Assembly (NCBI RefSeq): GCF_028609805.1
Contig: NZ_CP063189.1
Coordinates: forward strand, 1 to 64,000
Source: Corynebacterium massiliense DSM 45435
GTDB taxonomy: Bacteria > Actinomycetota > Actinomycetes > Mycobacteriales > Mycobacteriaceae
Reading direction: 5' to 3'
DNA length: 64,000 nt
How positions within the stretch are numbered: the stretch's first letter is position 1; the number at the start of each line of letters is the position of its first letter. Shown here in pieces: positions 56,872 to 64,000 of this stretch. A model generated the notes under the pieces. It searched no databases, was not told the origin of the DNA, and saw only the letters and a list, made by a program, of their open reading frames with translations. Position numbers and translations under genes: made by a program.

Positions 56872-57864
56872 ATGAGTGGTTTTCTGTCGCTGACCGGTAA
56901 TACGCCCCTGCTTCGTCTGGAGCGGCTGTGCCCGCGGCGAGACGTGGAGATCTGGGTCAAACTGGAACAGTTCAACCCGGGCGGTAGCGCCAAAGACCGG
57001 ACGGCGGAGGGCCTGGTGGAACGCGCCATTGCAACCGGTCAGGTCTCTACTGGGCAGGGGGAGACGCCGGCCCTGGTGGAGTCCAGCTCCGGAAACTTGG
57101 GCATGGCGCTGGCCCGGCAGGCGCTCCTGCGCGGATGGCAGTTCCACTGCGTGGTGGATCCGCGGGTCAATACCGCGACGCTGGCGACCATTAAGGCGCT
57201 TGGCGCCACTGTGCACATGGTCGAGGAGCCGGATCCGTCCACCGGCGACTGGCTCGCGGCGCGTAAGAAGAAGGTCGCGCAGCTCCTCGAGGAAATCCCC
57301 AACGCGGTGAACCTCGACCAGTACTCGAATACCGCGGCCTTCGACGCGCATGCGAACGGCACCATGACCGAGATCGTGCGGGATATGGGTGTCCCGGATG
57401 AGCTGTACGTGGCGGTGAGCACCACTGGCACGATCGGCGGGTGTATGCAGCACCTCCACGACATCGGTGCGGATACCCGCGTCGTCGGCGTCGACGCGGA
57501 AGGCTCGGTGCTCTTCGGCGGCGAGCGCGGCGAGCGCTACCTCCCGGGCTTCGGCGCCGGGGTCGTGCCGCCGCTGTCGGAGAACCTGCACCCCGATCGC
57601 GTGGACCGCATCCCGGACGTGCAGTCCATCGTCGGCGCCCGCGTGCTGGCGAAGAAGGAGGGGATTTTGCCGGGGGCATCGGCAGGCGCGGTCATCGCCG
57701 CCATCCTGCGGCAGGTGCCGGATCTGCCGTCCGGCACCCGGGTGGCCGCCGTGCTTCACGATGCCGGCCAGAACTACCTCGACACCATCTACAACGACGA
57801 CTGGGTCCGCGAGACCCTCGGCGTCGACATCAACGAGGAGGTAGCACGCAGTGGCTGGGTATAA
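56872..57864 (+). CDS. SbnA-like PLP-dependent cysteine-synthase-family enzyme
   Basis: This 330-residue enzyme belongs to the cysteine synthase/cystathionine beta-synthase fold type II family. It has the PLP lysine at 41 in FNPGGSAKDRTAEG, the substrate loop ESSSGNLGMALARQA, the phosphate-binding loop VSTTGTIGG, and GILPGASAGAVIAA near the end. The closest remembered relatives are SbnA, which makes N-(1-amino-1-carboxy-2-ethyl)-glutamate for staphyloferrin B, and rhizobial Y4xP. It overlaps the next gene by 14 bases, so the two act together. The product is unknown; a simple O-acetylserine sulfhydrylase is less likely given the partner. Confidence 0.78.
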   Translation: MSGFLSLTGNTPLLRLERLCPRRDVEIWVKLEQFNPGGSAKDRTAEGLVERAIATGQVSTGQGETPALVESSSGNLGMALARQALLRGWQFHCVVDPRVNTATLATIKALGATVHMVEEPDPSTGDWLAARKKKVAQLLEEIPNAVNLDQYSNTAAFDAHANGTMTEIVRDMGVPDELYVAVSTTGTIGGCMQHLHDIGADTRVVGVDAEGSVLFGGERGERYLPGFGAGVVPPLSENLHPDRVDRIPDVQSIVGARVLAKKEGILPGASAGAVIAAILRQVPDLPSGTRVAAVLHDAGQNYLDTIYNDDWVRETLGVDINEEVARSGWV

Positions 57865-60610
57865 TCCGTATCGCGTCGGCATCATCGGCGGCGGCCCGCG
57901 CGGGGAGTGGGCGGCCGAGGAACTGATTAACCGCGCGCACCGCGACGGCGCGCAGTTCCTTATCGACGTGTGGGAGCCCTTCGAGGTGGGCTCCGGGCAG
58001 GTCTACCAGGCGGGCATGCCGGAGTCGTGGCTGCTCAACGTGCCCTCGGACAAGGTCTACACTGCCGCCGGCCGCTACGATTTGAGCGACGAAGCTTTCC
58101 CGCCCCGGGTGTTGCTCGGCGAGTTCCTTCGCCGCTCCTGGCGGGAACTGCTGGGCCGCGTGCCGGAGGGTACGGAGCTCAACCACATCCAACGCCGCGC
58201 TGAGGACATCTCCCGGGCCGGCGACGGGTGGCGGGTTTTTAGTAGCGAGGGCGACGTTCATACGTACGACGAGCTGCTCATCGCCACCGGGCACGCGACG
58301 GACTGGGAGGAGGCGCTGGAGCATCGTGAAGCGTCCGTTCCCGTGCGCACGGCGCTGCTCAACCCCGAGGTCACCGACGTGCCGGACGGTTCCAAGGTGG
58401 GCGTGCGGGGCGCGGCGCTTACCTTCATCGACCTCATCCAGGACTGGCACGCGAAGGGCTGCACCATCTATCCCACCAACCGCGGCGGGCGGTTCATGGA
58501 GGTCAAACCCCCGCAGGTTCCCGAGGTCCCCACGGAGTTCCTGGACCAGATCCGGGAAGCGGCAGACATGCCGGCGTTCCGGGCCGTGCTTGCCGATGCC
58601 GCCGTGCACCTCCTCGGCCCCTCCCCGCGGGAGGCAGCCGCTGCCTTGGAGAAGATCGAGGCGGTGCTTGACGGCGCCGACTTCGACTGTGATCCGGTTG
58701 CGGCGCTGCGCGAGTCACTGCGCGTCGCCGAAGGAACGGTGCCCGTTTCCGAGTCTCCCAAGGCCGCCGCGTGGGCGGTAGGCCTCGCGTGGCGCGGGCT
58801 CTACCCGGCGATCATCGAGCGGGTCTCGCTCGGCGGGAAAAAGACGTTGGAGGGCTTCGACACGCTCGCCCATCGGATGGAGCGCGTCGCCTTCGGCCCG
58901 CCGCCCAAGACCGCGCGGAACCTTGTGGCGGCGCTCGATTCCGGGCTGGTTGACCCGCGCTTTATGGGGCGCGCGGGGGTCATCGATAAGTGGCTTGCCG
59001 GCCAGGAGACCGACGGCGTCCAAGTCGACCTCGTCCTCGACGCGGTCATCCCGCCGCCCGGCGACGAGCCGCTTCCCGAGGAAGAGACGTGCACCAAAGT
59101 TGGCCGCATGATCGAGGGCAGCCTGCTCGGCCACGACACGCTGAGCCGCGACATTCATGACGTCATCCCGCGGTGGGCCGACGCGGTAAGCGACCGGGCG
59201 CGCACAAAGCAGGGCGCAGCCCACGCGCGCGGCATCCGCGGCGCGGTGCCGCTGACCGCGCGCCTGGAGCCGTGGATGCAGCAGCTCACGCACGCAGACG
59301 CGGACCAGCTGATCCGCGAACACGGCTCGCCGGTCAACGTGCTCAACCCGGAGGTCCTGCCCCGCAACGCGCGCGAGCTCACCGAGGCGGGCTCGCGCAA
59401 CGGGGTCGAGGTCCGCGTCCACTTCGCCCGTAAGGCGAACAAAGCGCTGGCGTTTGTCGATGCCGCCCGTGACAACGGCCACGGCATCGACGTCGCCAGC
59501 CTGCGGGAGCTCACCCAGGTGCTGGATCGCGGCGTGGACCCGCAGCGCATCATCCTGTCGGCGGCCATCAAGCCGGACGAGTTGCTCACCCGCGCCGTGG
59601 GCGCCGGGGTGGTCATTTCCGTGGATACGGTCGCGGAGCTGGAGCGCGTCTCCCGCATCGCGGGCGCGCAGGGGACTACCGCCCGCGTCGCGCCGCGGCT
59701 TGCGCCCGACCCGGATGTACTGCCGCCCACCCGCTTCGGTGAGAGGTTGGCGGTGTGGGAAGGGGGCATCGGCAAGCGCGTGCCCGACGTCGACGTTGTC
59801 GGCGTCCACCTGCACCTGGGCGGCTACTCCGAGGCCGACCGCCGCGCCGGGCTCGCAGAAGCGCTCGCGCTTGTCGATGCTGCCCGCAACGCCGGCCATT
59901 CCCCCGAGTTCATCGATATCGGCGGCGGCATTCCCATGAGCTACCTCGACGACGCGAATGAGTGGTTCCGCTTTCAGCACCAGCTCGAGCTGCAGAACGC
60001 CGGGGAGCGCGAGCCGTTTACGTGGAAGGCGAACCCGCTGGCGAATACCTACCCGTTCTGGCAGACGCCCGTGCGCGGCGAGTGGCTGAACCAGTTGCTC
60101 AACGGCGTCGTCCCCGCCTCGAGCGGGACGGGCGTGCCCCAACTCGTCAAGGAGGAGTTCGCCTCCCGCGGACTGCGGTTGCACGTGGAGCCGGGGCGTA
60201 GCCTGCTCGACGGCGGCGGGGTGATCCTTGCCCGCGTGGCGTTTGTGAAGCAGCGCAGCGACGGCCTGCCGCTGGTTGGAGTGGAGATGAACCGCACGCA
60301 GTGCAAGACGGCTGCTGATGACTTGTTGCTCGATCCGCTGCTGCTGCGCTGTCCGGACGAGTCCGTGTCCCGTGAGCGGCGGCAGCGTGCCGGGATGGAG
60401 GCTTTCCTGGTGGGCGCGTATTGCATTGAAAACGAGGTGTTTATCCACCGCCGCTTGGTGTTTCCGGATGGGGTCGCGCCGGGTGACATCGTGGCCATCC
60501 CGAACACGGCTGGTTACTTCATGCACATCCTGGAAAGTGCGTCACACCAGATCCCGCTGGCGAAGAACGTTATCTGGGGCAGTTTCAGCCTCGACGCCAT
60601 CGATTTCTGA
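57851..60610 (+). CDS. Fusion of FAD/NAD(P)-binding protein and Y4yA-type PLP decarboxylase
   Basis: This 919-residue protein has two parts. Residues 1 to about 450 form an FAD/NAD(P)-binding domain with the dinucleotide motif VGIIGGGPRGEWAAEEL and later LLIATGHATDW, like stand-alone proteins of the NAD_binding_9 type. From about 465 on it is a group III/IV PLP decarboxylase (alanine-racemase fold) resembling Y4yA: PLP lysine 528 in HFARKANKALAF, the glycine loop EFIDIGGGIPMSY, and HVEPGRSLLDGGG. It starts with GTG inside the end of the SbnA-like gene. The reaction is unknown; it may process a diaminopropionate-type or other amino-acid adduct. Confidence 0.78.
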   Translation: MAGYNPYRVGIIGGGPRGEWAAEELINRAHRDGAQFLIDVWEPFEVGSGQVYQAGMPESWLLNVPSDKVYTAAGRYDLSDEAFPPRVLLGEFLRRSWRELLGRVPEGTELNHIQRRAEDISRAGDGWRVFSSEGDVHTYDELLIATGHATDWEEALEHREASVPVRTALLNPEVTDVPDGSKVGVRGAALTFIDLIQDWHAKGCTIYPTNRGGRFMEVKPPQVPEVPTEFLDQIREAADMPAFRAVLADAAVHLLGPSPREAAAALEKIEAVLDGADFDCDPVAALRESLRVAEGTVPVSESPKAAAWAVGLAWRGLYPAIIERVSLGGKKTLEGFDTLAHRMERVAFGPPPKTARNLVAALDSGLVDPRFMGRAGVIDKWLAGQETDGVQVDLVLDAVIPPPGDEPLPEEETCTKVGRMIEGSLLGHDTLSRDIHDVIPRWADAVSDRARTKQGAAHARGIRGAVPLTARLEPWMQQLTHADADQLIREHGSPVNVLNPEVLPRNARELTEAGSRNGVEVRVHFARKANKALAFVDAARDNGHGIDVASLRELTQVLDRGVDPQRIILSAAIKPDELLTRAVGAGVVISVDTVAELERVSRIAGAQGTTARVAPRLAPDPDVLPPTRFGERLAVWEGGIGKRVPDVDVVGVHLHLGGYSEADRRAGLAEALALVDAARNAGHSPEFIDIGGGIPMSYLDDANEWFRFQHQLELQNAGEREPFTWKANPLANTYPFWQTPVRGEWLNQLLNGVVPASSGTGVPQLVKEEFASRGLRLHVEPGRSLLDGGGVILARVAFVKQRSDGLPLVGVEMNRTQCKTAADDLLLDPLLLRCPDESVSRERRQRAGMEAFLVGAYCIENEVFIHRRLVFPDGVAPGDIVAIPNTAGYFMHILESASHQIPLAKNVIWGSFSLDAIDF

Positions 60611-61465
60611 CGCGGCGTTCGCCGGGAGCTGTCGGCGCCCAATCTTACGGGAGCGCAGGTAGAGCCAGACTGCAACCACCCAGGGGAATAGGATGACGAG
60701 GAACAGCATGGCGATTCCTCCTGCCGGGCCGAATTGCGCCAGGAAACTCCCGCTGTTGTGCAGCACGTGCAGGCCGATAGCCAGCAGGAACCAGCCAACG
60801 AGCGCGGCGAGGCGACGGCCTAGCGGCCGGTCCGCTCGGCAGAGGAATTGGCCGACGCCCCAGGCCGCGATGCCGGTGTAGAGGGAATGGCTCAACGGGA
60901 GCGCAGATGCTCGTTGAATGATCGTGGTTAACGCGCCGGTGACATCCGCATCTAGGTTGTCCACGGCGCCGCTGCCGATGAAAAGAGAATTCTCGACCAT
61001 TTCAAAACCGCAGCCCACCGCGATGCCGATCGGTACTGCTTCGATGGGACGGTGGAGGCGGACGCAAGCGCCGAGGACGAGAGCGACGGCACAGCCTTTG
61101 AGCACTTCCTCGCCCGGTGGGCTGTACAGCAGTAAATCCAGCACGTTGTCCGCGTCGATGCCAAGAGAGTCTTTGACGTCCACCCATGCGTTGTTGTGGC
61201 GAACTGCGAGCCCTTCCGCGGCGAAGCCGGCGGCGACGGCGGGGAGAAACCAGGTCGCGACCGGACGCCGCGGGTCGTCCAACTGACCTGGCCGACCGGG
61301 GTGCCGGCGCACCAGCAGATAACCGACAAGGAAAAGAAGTGCGCTGAACGCCGCGCTGATAAGAGCGATGGCCGGCGACGCCATCTGGGGCACGAGTTTG
61401 CCGACGGTGAGGGCATCACCGATCCCACCTAGGATGACGAGCAGGGCGAGGTTAGTTTTCGGCAT
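60542..61465 (-). CDS. PrsW-type intramembrane metalloprotease
   Basis: This 307-residue membrane protein has eight or more hydrophobic segments and the PrsW motifs: SPPGEEVLKGCAVALVLG with the EE pair, GCGFEMVENSLFIG with E-x-x-x-N, and histidines in ALPLSHSLYTG and GLHVLHNSG. PrsW proteases of the CPBP-like superfamily cleave membrane-bound anti-sigma factors or other substrates. ATG 61465 is chosen; a longer frame starts at 61555. The 3' end overlaps the fusion gene tail to tail by 69 bases, and the start overlaps the upstream gene's end by 14 bases. Confidence 0.82.
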   Translation of the reverse strand: MPKTNLALLVILGGIGDALTVGKLVPQMASPAIALISAAFSALLFLVGYLLVRRHPGRPGQLDDPRRPVATWFLPAVAAGFAAEGLAVRHNNAWVDVKDSLGIDADNVLDLLLYSPPGEEVLKGCAVALVLGACVRLHRPIEAVPIGIAVGCGFEMVENSLFIGSGAVDNLDADVTGALTTIIQRASALPLSHSLYTGIAAWGVGQFLCRADRPLGRRLAALVGWFLLAIGLHVLHNSGSFLAQFGPAGGIAMLFLVILFPWVVAVWLYLRSRKIGRRQLPANAASEIDGVEAETAPDNVLRQRDLV

Positions 61466-61943
61466 GCGCGTGGTCCTCCGCAATCTGTTCTTGGAACTTC
61501 TCCGCGTCCGGGCCGTGGAATGCGATGAAGTCGTACGTGCCGTCTGCATCGTCACGCTCTACCGCGACTGCCTTGGTGGCGGTGTTGTTGGCGGTAAACA
61601 CCCCTTCGGCAGGGCTTTTCACCTCTTCGTCGCCGAGCTTGTTCGAAGTCTGGCACCGGCGAATAAAGCGCGGCAGCGAGGCCTCGATGTCGTCGACTTC
61701 CGCACTCTGGCCTTTGACCGAGGTGTCACCGCAGTGCCAGAAAGGCTTGTCCGGTTTGAAACCGACTGCCTGTTCGCAGTCTTGGTGGAGGGAAATATCG
61801 CCCACCGCTACTTCGCTGGCGGGCTGGCGCGGAGCGGGAGGAAGCGCTGCGTTGAGGGCAAAAGGCACGCAGACGAGGGCAAGGCCGGTGGCTACGAGCC
61901 CTACGACGCGCCTAGGGGATTGTGGATTATTCGGTGGCTTCAT
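61452..61943 (-). CDS. Exported or membrane-anchored hypothetical protein
   Basis: This 163-residue protein starts MKPPNNPQSPRRVVGLVATGLALVCVPFALNAALPP, an N-terminal membrane anchor or signal peptide. The outer domain has four cysteines (QDCEQAVGF, FWHCGD, FIRRCQT) and no motif I can name. It overlaps the PrsW gene by 14 bases, so the two are co-expressed and this protein may be a PrsW partner or substrate. ATG 61943 is used; an upstream frame to 62024 lacks a better start. Confidence 0.65.
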   Translation of the reverse strand: MKPPNNPQSPRRVVGLVATGLALVCVPFALNAALPPAPRQPASEVAVGDISLHQDCEQAVGFKPDKPFWHCGDTSVKGQSAEVDDIEASLPRFIRRCQTSNKLGDEEVKSPAEGVFTANNTATKAVAVERDDADGTYDFIAFHGPDAEKFQEQIAEDHAHAEN

Positions 61944-62058
61944 GTCTGCCAACGTTAAGGCGGCACACGGTCCGCGCCCATCCTCCGCGCGGAGGATTTC
62001 TCGCGCGCCTTTCCTATACACCACGCGCGAGGATTCCGCAGCGCGTGCTAGCCCAACC

Positions 62059-62170
62059 TGTGGATAACTCGGCTGTTTTCCTCGTCGCTGGCCCCGGCGG
62101 GCTCAAAACCACCGAGTTATCCACAGACACGGCCGGCGTCCCTAGACGCCGGTTGCGGAACGCTTTAGCT
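62059..62170 (+). promoter_or_regulatory. Promoter region of second DUF222/HNH gene with DnaA-box inverted repeat
   Basis: TGTGGATAACTCGG (62059-62072) and CCGAGTTATCCACA (62112-62125) are a perfect 14-base inverted repeat, each arm holding a consensus DnaA box. GGTTGCG (62151-62157) and TTTAGCT (62164-62170) follow, then eight bases to the GTG without a Shine-Dalgarno. Confidence 0.55.
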
Positions 62171-62178
62171 TCACATCT

Positions 62179-63408
62179 GTGAATCACTACCCGGACCATT
62201 CAGCCCAGCCCTCGCCACTACGCATTTACGCCGGCGTGCTTGCCGATGCCCTCGCCCTCATCTCCGCCTGCCACGGCCTTTCCCGCGCCGAACTTATCGC
62301 CCACGGCTTGCCCGATACCACGGCGAAAGAGCTCCACGAATTAGCCAACATCTACTACGGCGATACCGCCTATACCCGCATGCGGGCGGACACCATCCAG
62401 TCCATCCGCGCCAACCGGCACGGCCTGCCCGCCCTTTTAGAAATAGAACGCCAAGCCAGCCGGGTGAAGGGCCTGCTGGATAAGTGGAAAATCCGTCAGC
62501 ACGCAGCCGGGCTATCCGGCTCGGCCCGGGACATCGGCACCGCCGCGCGCATTTACACCAACGAGCTCAAGGGCCCGCCGGCGCCACCGGAGGAGGGGTG
62601 CAAGCTCACCCGCAGTCAGAAAGGCGACGTCTGGTCCTTCAAGATCAACGCTTCGAGCAAGGAAGTCGCCGAAATAGAGCAGCACATTAAGAAACCGAGC
62701 GACCTCATCGATCTCATCCGCGCCCGCGACAACGCCGTCGGTGCCGCCGCGGCAGCCGCTTCCACTGCGGCCCACACCGTGGGAACCGAAACGACGGAAA
62801 CGGGCGAGACCACACGAGATTCCGAAGATGCGGCGCGCCCGGCCACCGACAAGGTGGCGATGCAGCACGTCACCTGTACGAATTGCGGGTGCGCCACGGA
62901 GGCAAAGCAGGTGGTGTCCGGGTTGCGCACCAATGTCATCGTCACGCTCGATGAGCTCACCGAAGTCCTCCGCGACGACGGTGACGACATCATTTTGAAG
63001 ATGACCAACGGGGCGACCATGAAAGGCAAGGACCTCGTGACCGCCCTGCTTGCCGATGCCGGTTTAGTCACCCTGGTCCATCCCTACCACGGCCCAGCAA
63101 ACCTCTACCGCCTCAGCCGCCTGGCCAACGAGAAACAGCGCTTGATGGCCATGGCGGAGATGCCGACCTGCGCCTGGCCCGGATGCAGCCACCCGGCAGA
63201 TAGGGCGCAGGTGCACCATCTCAAGGCGTGGAAGTTCGGCGGCAGCACCAACCCGGAGAACTTAACTATCGCCTGCCCCTACCACAACGGTGTCAACGAC
63301 GATGACCCGTCGAAGCCGCGTCGCGGGCGGTTGGAGCGGGTGAATGGGAAGATTCGCCGCATTCCGCCCTGGGCCACCACGTACCAGCCAGCTGGAGCCA
63401 CGGTCTAG
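62179..63408 (+). CDS. DUF222/HNH endonuclease-domain protein, second member
   Basis: This 409-residue protein is a diverged relative of the one at 12414-13520. The N-terminal DUF222-like region ends before an extra insert with TCTNCGCATEAKQ. The C-terminal HNH fold reads CAWPGCSHPADRAQVHHLKAW and then GGSTNPENLTIACPYHNGVNDDDP. Both copies share ANEKQR/ANDKQR-type sequence before the HNH. The role is unknown. GTG 62179 has no ribosome-binding site and is probably read from a leaderless mRNA. Confidence 0.83.
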   Translation: MNHYPDHSAQPSPLRIYAGVLADALALISACHGLSRAELIAHGLPDTTAKELHELANIYYGDTAYTRMRADTIQSIRANRHGLPALLEIERQASRVKGLLDKWKIRQHAAGLSGSARDIGTAARIYTNELKGPPAPPEEGCKLTRSQKGDVWSFKINASSKEVAEIEQHIKKPSDLIDLIRARDNAVGAAAAAASTAAHTVGTETTETGETTRDSEDAARPATDKVAMQHVTCTNCGCATEAKQVVSGLRTNVIVTLDELTEVLRDDGDDIILKMTNGATMKGKDLVTALLADAGLVTLVHPYHGPANLYRLSRLANEKQRLMAMAEMPTCAWPGCSHPADRAQVHHLKAWKFGGSTNPENLTIACPYHNGVNDDDPSKPRRGRLERVNGKIRRIPPWATTYQPAGATV

Positions 63409-63521
63409 AAAGGGGCACCGCCGCTCGCGGCACGCCCGCCGCCGGCTGCTCATCGCTCGCCGTACGCCCGCCGCCCGCGGCACGCTCGCGGCACGCCCGC
63501 GCTCGGCTGCCTATGGCCCGG
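63409..63521. other. Low-complexity GC-rich spacer
   Basis: Short imperfect direct repeats of the type CGGCACGCCCGCCGCCGGCTG and CGGCACGCTCGCGGCACGCC occupy this gap. No gene, promoter or clear terminator is visible. Confidence 0.5.
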
Positions 63522-63995
63522 TCAGCCACTTCGGCCGTCCGCGCCCCACCGTGGGCGGCGCTCGACCCGACCGCGAAACACCCCGCGGTACGGGCACTGT
63601 GCAACGGTCATCTCCGCCCAGGCCGATCGCAGAGGTGGCCAGGCCAGTGCGGGCAGAATCATCGCGCCCATGGGCAAGAGACCGAACGTGTACAGCCCGT
63701 GCACGTAGGACGCCGGGTAGATGAGCGCGGTCGCACCAAGCAGCGCGATGGAGGTGAAGACGCAGAATGCCACGCCTGGGCTGAGGCAGACGAGGTTCAT
63801 TGCCCCGAGTGGCGAGCGGGCGGGAAGCGCCGGAAGCCATACGCATTGGACGCGCGATGTGATGCGCGGCGGGCGGGCGAATACCGCCGCGAGTGCGCCC
63901 ACCACAAGTAGCGCGAGGCAGAAGACAAATGGGGCGGTTAGCGGGGCATCGTAAAGCTCGTCTCCCGGTTCCAAAGGAACGCTGTTGGGGTGCAC
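63522..63995 (-). CDS. Membrane protein, possibly continuing past the window edge
   Basis: The minus-strand frame encodes 157 residues with about four hydrophobic segments (APFVFCLALLVVGALAAVFA, LSPGVAFCVFTSIALLGATAL, LYTFGLLPMGAMILPALAW). The hydrophobic pattern supports a real gene, but I do not recognise the family. GTG 63995 could be the start or the gene may begin outside the window. The C-terminal tail is low-complexity and Arg/Gly-rich. Confidence 0.5.
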   Translation of the reverse strand: MHPNSVPLEPGDELYDAPLTAPFVFCLALLVVGALAAVFARPPRITSRVQCVWLPALPARSPLGAMNLVCLSPGVAFCVFTSIALLGATALIYPASYVHGLYTFGLLPMGAMILPALAWPPLRSAWAEMTVAQCPYRGVFRGRVERRPRWGADGRSG

Positions 63996-64000
63996 GCCGA

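Noticed and set aside
63344-63911. Plus-strand reading frames near the right edge
   Set aside because: They are Arg/Pro-rich and antisense to a frame with convincing membrane segments.

Overview
The window reads as the replication-origin end of a Corynebacterium chromosome. The order dnaA, oriC, dnaN, recF, a DciA-type gene, gyrB and gyrA is present. So is the actinobacterial cell-shape cluster fhaA-fhaB-pstP-rodA-pbpA-pknA-pknB with crgA beyond it. Base composition is GC-rich with many GTG starts. The species cannot be fixed from sequence alone. An erm(X) transposon of the Tn5432 type and a non-serine residue at the gyrA quinolone hot-spot fit a drug-resistant, probably clinical, skin-associated corynebacterium.

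Layout. 1-7.4 kb: replication initiation and gyrB. 7.5-12.4 kb: a three-gene ferric-type ABC transporter followed by a metallophosphoesterase and a GNAT acetyltransferase. 12.4-17.4 kb: a DUF222/HNH gene, a small toxin-antitoxin pair, gyrA, a DUF3566 membrane protein and tRNA-Ile/tRNA-Ala. 17.4-23.3 kb: a Tn5432-like composite transposon (two IS1249 copies around erm(X) and a broken transposase), with an IS3-family element nested in the left IS1249. It sits between the apparent halves of a decayed short-chain dehydrogenase gene. 23.7-25.6 kb: a cutinase, two small proteins and a second tRNA-Ala. 25.6-28.5 kb: an IS481 element split by an IS256 element, lying between two copies of the tRNA-Ala 3' end.

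28.7-33.5 kb: a lamin-tail secreted protein, DUF2316, 3-methyladenine glycosylase, polysaccharide deacetylase and a charged membrane protein. 33.7-37.4 kb: metF, metE and an ArsR-type regulator, which make the methyl group for methionine. 37.6-43.2 kb: a secreted glycerophosphodiesterase and a ugp-type glycerol-3-phosphate uptake operon whose ATPase gene survives only as a 3' stub, ending in a DUF1868 gene. 43.2-45.5 kb: cyclophilin, rhomboid protease, a DnaA-box cluster between convergent genes, and a second DUF1868 gene. 45.6-55.4 kb: crgA and the kinase/phosphatase/peptidoglycan operon. 55.7-64 kb: tRNA-Leu, a membrane-protein/XRE pair with a clear operator, an SbnA-like enzyme joined to a 919-residue FAD/NAD-binding plus PLP-decarboxylase fusion, a PrsW-type protease, a second DUF222/HNH gene and a membrane protein at the edge.

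The most interesting items are the nested resistance transposon and its apparent hybrid promoter for erm(X); Leu90 in GyrA; the SbnA-like/FAD-PLP fusion operon, whose product is unknown to me; DnaA boxes at matching places upstream of both DUF222/HNH genes; the DnaA-box cluster at 44.6 kb; and a strongly over-represented 11-mer, GCTTGCCGATG.
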